Below, piece by piece: positions 30,015 through 32,966 of a DNA stretch of 32,966 bases (positions are counted from its first letter, which is position 1; each line of letters opens with the position of its first letter). The position numbers were made by a program, and so were the translations under genes. Under the pieces are notes generated by a model, which saw only the letters and a list, made by a program, of their open reading frames with translations, was not told the DNA's origin and made no database searches. The stretch spans positions 1 to 32,966 of the forward strand of contig JBDROF010000021.1 of the NCBI GenBank assembly GCA_043810345.1, in the 5' to 3' direction. This stretch comes from QYOJ01 sp043810345 (GTDB lineage: Bacteria; Bacteroidota; Bacteroidia; Bacteroidales; FEN-979).

Positions 30015-30087
30015 GCGAAAGTAGCTCAGTTGGTAGAGCATGACCTTGCCAAGGTCAGGGTCGCGGGTTCGAGTCCCGTCTTTCGCT
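30015..30087 (+). tRNA. tRNA-Gly (GCC)
   Basis: A 73-base cloverleaf: acceptor GCGAAAG paired with CTTTCGC, D-arm TAGCTCAGTTGGTAGAGC, anticodon stem TGACC/GGTCA with loop TTGCCAA (anticodon GCC), T-arm with GGTTCGAGTCC, discriminator T. CCA is not encoded. Confidence 0.95.
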
Positions 30088-30105
30088 CAGATGAAGAAAA
30101 GGGGT

Positions 30106-30251
30106 GGCTGTCTCAAAAGAAAAAAATAAACCACAAAGGAACGAAGTGCCACACAAAAGAACACGAAGAATCTGAAAATCAGGCTATATTCCTTTGTGCG
30201 CCTTTGTGTTATCCTTTGAGTCCTTCGTGGTTAAGTACTTTTGAGACAGCC
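30106..30251. mobile_element. MITE-like element with 14-bp terminal inverted repeats
   Basis: A perfect inverted pair GGCTGTCTCAAAAG (30106-30119) and its complement (30238-30251). This end resembles those of several insertion sequence families (GAGGCTGTCTCAAAA-like). No transposase is inside. Nested within is a palindrome of the GxxExxY-arm family: AAACCACAAAGGAACGAAG from 30128 and CCTTTGAGTCCTTCGTGGTT near 30213-30232. I see no clear target-site duplication. Confidence 0.75.
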
Positions 30252-30262
30252 TCTTTATTATC

Positions 30263-30314
30263 ATGCCCTGGTGGTCCCGCTGGTGCGGGATAAATTCCAC
30301 TGGTAGACACGCAG
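30263..30314 (+). pseudogene. Interrupted 5' fragment of tRNA-Leu
   Basis: ATGCCCTGGTGGT (30263-30275) and ACTGGTAGACACGCAG (30299-30314) match the 5' half of the tRNA-Leu that starts at 30333. Between them is an insert that opens with the hairpin CCCGC-TGGT-GCGGG (30276-30289). The anticodon and 3' half are missing, so it cannot make a tRNA. Confidence 0.8.
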
Positions 30315-30332
30315 TGGAGGAAGGATGAGAAT

Positions 30333-30416
30333 GCCCTGGTGGTGGAACTGGTAGACACGCAGGACTTAAAATCCTGTGACCGTAAGGTCGTGCGGGTTCA
30401 ACTCCCGCCCGGGGTA
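30333..30416 (+). tRNA. tRNA-Leu (UAA)
   Basis: An 84-base type II tRNA with a variable arm (TGACCGTAAGGTCGT). Anticodon stem CAGGA/TCCTG with loop CTTAAAA (anticodon TAA). Acceptor GCCCTGG pairs with CCGGGGT, having a G-U first pair; T-arm GCGGGTTCAACTCCCGC. CCA is not encoded. Confidence 0.93.
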
Positions 30417-30426
30417 CGAGGTATCA

Positions 30427-30507
30427 ATTACGAATTACGAACCGGAGCCCCGCAATAAACGGGATAAACTCCGCGGAGTTCGGCGGAGCCAATTACGAAT
30501 TACGAAT
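30427..30507. repeat. Repeat tract 3' of the hip module
   Basis: AATTACG words at 30427-30440 and 30491-30506 enclose a GC-rich segment with CCGCGGAGTTCGGCGGAGCC and the phrase CGGGATAAACTCC, which resembles CGGGATAAATTCC in the interrupted tRNA fragment. Confidence 0.7.
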
Positions 30508-31341
30508 CAGTATTCCAATCTGTTAAATCGATCGGTTATCAGCATTTTCATGGATTCTTTAAATCCTTTGTTTAAAAAGCTGATATCAATAAAATCCATC
30601 CAATCTTCCTTTGCTTTGGCCATTTTATTAAAGACATTCTCCTGCTGCTTCGCATCCATGTTCAATGTGTTGAATGCAGTAATGAAATCGTTGCGTCTTA
30701 TTTTTTTCTTTTTGCCGTTTAAGGTAAGAGCCAGGTCTTCATCGTCGGCAGGATTCACCAGGGCGGTTGATACCATGTCATAAGCGGGAGCAAGAACATA
30801 AGTTCATAGAATATTTCAATACAGCTTTAGCGATCTGCTCGTATGAACCATGGTATTTGTCTTCTGTTAATCGCTCCGTAAGCTGGCACATATCTTCCAT
30901 GTGCAGTTTGTTTTTTTTATACCGGTCAATTCTTTTTGTGATGTAGGCCAGGCTACCACTTTGAAGCCTGATCAGACTGTGAGGTACCACATTGATTCGT
31001 GCAATCTCTGCCAGGTGCATGGTCAGGTCTTCCACTTCAGGTAGTTGCTGATAATGTATTGTGGGTGGTTTTAAAATATATCCCCCCCATAACCCTACAA
31101 TAGTGAACCGCTTAGGTTCACCTCTGCCTTCACCCGGGGTCAGGTGGAGTGATAATTTGGCCTGGACCCCCGTAACTGCTATTTGGCTTTTTACAACCTG
31201 CAAGGCGAGTTCTTCCATTTGCTTTTCAGTATAAGGCAATACGGGTGGGTTTGACTGATCAAAGATCTTTTTGCTACAGGCAGGATGAAAGTCTACCTTA
31301 TTTTTTCCAAGGAGTTGGTAACAGTATAAACATCTCGTCAT
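30507..31341 (-). pseudogene. HipA/HipT-type kinase, broken and lacking the catalytic loop
   Basis: Two reading frames on the minus strand together resemble one HipA-type Ser/Thr kinase. 30778-31341 gives MTRCLYCYQLLGKNKVDFHP, VTGVQAKLSLHL (Gly-rich loop side), RFTIVGLWGGYILKPP, LPEVEDLTMHLAEIARINVV and YITKRIDRYKKNKLHMEDMC, ending YEQIAKAVLKYS. 30507-30776 gives the C-terminal part DMVSTALVNPADDEDLALTL and following residues. In intact relatives about 50 residues lie between, with the catalytic N.DMH.KN loop and the metal-binding D. Here only traces remain, in different frames: FYELMF and LAPAYDM around 30776-30815. I conclude that there are two small deletions with frameshifts. The kinase should be dead, though the N-terminal piece could still be made and bound by partners. 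Confidence 0.85.
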
Positions 31342-31670
31342 GCTTTGTCCCCCTCAATTACCTGGTGAACACTTACAGCCCCTATACATTCTTTACAACA
31401 AACCAAAAGCAAACCCATACGATAGCGGGGGTTCAACTTCCAGTTCCTAACGGCTATATCCAGCAACCATCCTTCAGGGATTAAACCATCGAAGAAGGGG
31501 AATAAAACCTTACTGGTATAAGATGCTTCCTGTATTGGTAGCGTAAGACTGACAGGTTCGGAAACGGATGACTCGAGATAAACCGGATCATAAACAAAAT
31601 GATAGCCATTTTCATCCTGAGTAAGCCAACCTGCTGTCTGGTCGTTAATTTTTATTTCAGCCTTACTCAT
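31338..31670 (-). CDS. HipA N-terminal subdomain protein (HipS-like)
   Basis: 110 residues: MSKAEIKINDQTAGWLTQDE, FVYDPVYLESSVSEPVSLTL, FPFFDGLIPEGWLLDIAVRN and RMGLLLVCCKECIGAVSVHQ. This is the HipA N-terminal subdomain 1 (the fold named Couple_hipA), encoded as a separate protein as in tripartite HipBST systems, where HipS restrains the kinase HipT. ATGA-type overlaps (31338-31341 and 31667-31670) couple it to the genes on both sides. The reading frame is intact. Assignment to a HipS-like role is inferred from size and order. Confidence 0.82.
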   Translation of the reverse strand: MSKAEIKINDQTAGWLTQDENGYHFVYDPVYLESSVSEPVSLTLPIQEASYTSKVLFPFFDGLIPEGWLLDIAVRNWKLNPRYRMGLLLVCCKECIGAVSVHQVIEGDKA

Positions 31671-31885
31671 GGCTCATTTATAATAAAATCACGGGTCATC
31701 TTTACCGGCCCCAATTCATACCCAAATAATTTCAGTACCTGGTTCACCTTATCCATTCTGAGGGTTTCCTTCCCCTGTTCCATTTCCCTGACAAAGCGAA
31801 GTCCTACACCCGCCTTTTCAGCCAGGTCAGACTGAATAAGGTTTGCAAGGCGTCTTTTTTCTTTTACAAATTCCTTTAATTGCAT
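31667..31885 (-). CDS. HipB-like XRE-family repressor
   Basis: 72 residues. The helix-turn-helix is NLIQSDLAEKAGVGLRFVRE with MEQGKETLRMDKVNQVLKLF after it, typical of HipB antitoxins; the C-terminal GYELGPVKMTRDFIINEP is short. First gene of the hip operon and intact. Three palindromic sites of the TACCC...GGGTA type lie directly upstream, making autoregulation very likely. Confidence 0.9.
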   Translation of the reverse strand: MQLKEFVKEKRRLANLIQSDLAEKAGVGLRFVREMEQGKETLRMDKVNQVLKLFGYELGPVKMTRDFIINEP

Positions 31886-31890
31886 AAAAT

Positions 31891-31988
31891 ATACCCTTTA
31901 GGGTGCAAATATAATATAATTATTTCAAATTATACCTTTTCGGGTATGTTATTTCAAACATAAAATACATCGATACCCTTTCGGGTAT
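31891..31988 (-). promoter_or_regulatory. hip promoter with three palindromic operators
   Basis: O1 ATACCCTTTAGGGT (31891-31904), O2 ATACCTTTTCGGGTAT (31932-31947), O3 ATACCCTTTCGGGTAT (31973-31988). The minus-strand -7 box TATATTTG is at 31913-31906, between O1 and O2. HipB of E. coli binds TATCC-N8-GGATA pairs; these sites are of the same style with TACCC/GGGTA halves. 31989-32122 holds no gene; TATCTTAG at 32093-32100 is a near-match -7 box for the next gene. Confidence 0.8.
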
Positions 31989-32122
31989 AAAGTTTCTTTT
32001 CCTCATGAGTAATTACCGATTATAACAGAAGTGTTGATCTCAGCTTCCTCGCAGCATTTGTTATTCCGAATTAAGAGAATTTTACTTTTTTGTATCTTAG
32101 TTGAAATTTTAACCTTACAAGG

Positions 32123-32966
32123 ATGAAAATCAACCGAGTTATTATCTGGATTCTGGTTGTTTCGGTCATTGGGATCTTCTTGGATTCTTGTAAAAAGCAG
32201 GAACCATCGTATGAACAGCCCAACCTGGAGGTGAGCTTTCCGCGAATGAAGCTCAGGCATGATCTCTACTACCAGATCGATCATGCGGCCCGGTCGATCG
32301 AGATCATCTTCAGCGAAACTCTTGAACCAGGATCAGTTCCGGGAAATATCGCATTGCGTGATCAAACCGGTTCCCTGGAAGGTGCATACGATATTGATGT
32401 TTCCGGCGCTGTCGTATGGCTACTATTCCATCCAGACTTTAAACTGAAAGATGGCTGGTTGTACGAGCTGACACTCAGCAATGGGATCCGATCGGTTAAC
32501 AGGCATACCCTGCGTTCCTCGGAAACGGTTGAACTGAGAACCACAGCGAAACCCTTTGGCGTAAGCGGTATTTACCCTGGAGGTGATACGATCCCCTCCA
32601 ACTCCATCGCGGTGATCAGCGACATCCATTTGGGCGACGAGAGAGCTACTGCCGGGGATTACTGCTGGTTCGGGAAGAACCAGGCTGCTCTGGAGAGTTT
32701 TCTTGATCTGGCGAAGACCGGAGGAGCAATCAAACAACTGGTGATCCAGGGGGACCTGTTCGATGAGTGGATCATCCCCTTCGATGTCAAACCGTTCGAC
32801 CACGGCCTGGGCGTAAACAATTCCAGGGAGTATTTCGCTTCCGTCGCCGAATCCCCCGTCAACCAGTTCATCCTGGAGAAGTTGCGGGCCATCGCAGCCG
32901 ATCCGGAGATCGACCTGGTGTATATCCCGGGCAACCACGACATGTTGCTGACGCAGGAGATCCTTG
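32123..32966 (+). CDS. Lipoprotein metallophosphoesterase with Ig-like N-terminal domain (partial)
   Basis: Open from the ATG at 32123 (preceded by AAGG) to the right edge, 281 residues seen. The N-terminus MKINRVIIWILVVSVIGIFL, then DSCKKQ, is a lipoprotein signal with the lipobox cysteine near residue 23. Residues about 35-150 (SIEIIFSETLEPGSVPGNIA, then LKDGWLYELTLSNGI) fit a bacterial Ig-like Big_5 domain. Calcineurin-type phosphoesterase motifs follow: IAVISDIHLGDE near 163 (DxH), LVIQGDLFDEW near 207 (GDxxD), VYIPGNHDM near 268 (GNHD). It should act in the periplasm or on the cell surface. Substrate unknown. The C-terminal metal ligands are beyond the window. Confidence 0.88.
   Translation, partial: MKINRVIIWILVVSVIGIFLDSCKKQEPSYEQPNLEVSFPRMKLRHDLYYQIDHAARSIEIIFSETLEPGSVPGNIALRDQTGSLEGAYDIDVSGAVVWLLFHPDFKLKDGWLYELTLSNGIRSVNRHTLRSSETVELRTTAKPFGVSGIYPGGDTIPSNSIAVISDIHLGDERATAGDYCWFGKNQAALESFLDLAKTGGAIKQLVIQGDLFDEWIIPFDVKPFDHGLGVNNSREYFASVAESPVNQFILEKLRAIAADPEIDLVYIPGNHDMLLTQEIL

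Noticed and set aside
30264..30330. A second functional tRNA-Leu
   Set aside because: Only the 5' acceptor and D-arm region is present, interrupted by an insert, with no anticodon arm.

Overview
The window reads as a chromosomal segment of a Bacteroidota bacterium, probably an anaerobic Bacteroidales-like lineage. Pointers are the TAnnTTTG -7 promoter boxes, weak or absent Shine-Dalgarno sequences, a UpxY/NusG-like antiterminator, an OmpA-TPR outer membrane protein, a lipid acyltransferase pair resembling GlsB/GlsA, and a single-chain pyruvate:ferredoxin oxidoreductase. Family calls come from reading translated sequence by eye; no database search was run.

Layout. 1-5552 (minus strand): UpxY-like antiterminator, SLC13/TrkA-C permease, an AbiEii-type nucleotidyltransferase with a small partner, a DUF5674 gene with a small partner, and the start of cysD, which runs off the left edge. 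This looks like the head of a sulfate-activation or sulfated-polysaccharide locus interrupted by small accessory cassettes. 5930-7470: AT-hook-like protein and GlsB-like acyltransferase. 7713-10654: GxxExxY protein and mutS2. 10885-15232: acyl-CoA carboxyltransferase, biotin carrier protein, a four-helix-bundle protein, engB, rpsT and a GlsA-like acyltransferase. 15322-23653: nifJ, a dihydroorotate-dehydrogenase-like gene, sppA, another four-helix-bundle protein, a glucosaminidase and folK. 23730-29970: a deoxynucleoside kinase remnant, OmpA-TPR protein, TrmH-family methyltransferase and mutS. 30015-32966: tRNA-Gly, a MITE-like element, a tRNA-Leu fragment, tRNA-Leu, a hipBST-like module with a broken kinase, and the start of a lipoprotein metallophosphoesterase.

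The most unusual property is the repeat landscape. At about fifteen places there are short tandem arrays of unrelated words, and most have a period of exactly seven bases. They fill intergenic gaps, abut start and stop codons, and are read through in frame inside mutS2 (twice), folK, mutS, the biotin carrier gene and the AT-hook gene. Several are arranged as inverted arms bracketing small AT-rich genes: three four-helix-bundle genes, one GxxExxY gene, the AbiEii pair and the DUF5674 pair. Arms like those of the GxxExxY cassette also occur without a gene, as hairpins inside mutS2 and between the tRNA genes. Two further arrays consist of tandem mini-hairpins whose stems differ by compensatory changes.

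My main proposal is that these are palindromic word repeats acting as landing sites or arms for a class of tiny gene cassettes, with a layout recalling 23S rRNA intervening sequences. The layout is read directly from the sequence. The mechanism is inference.
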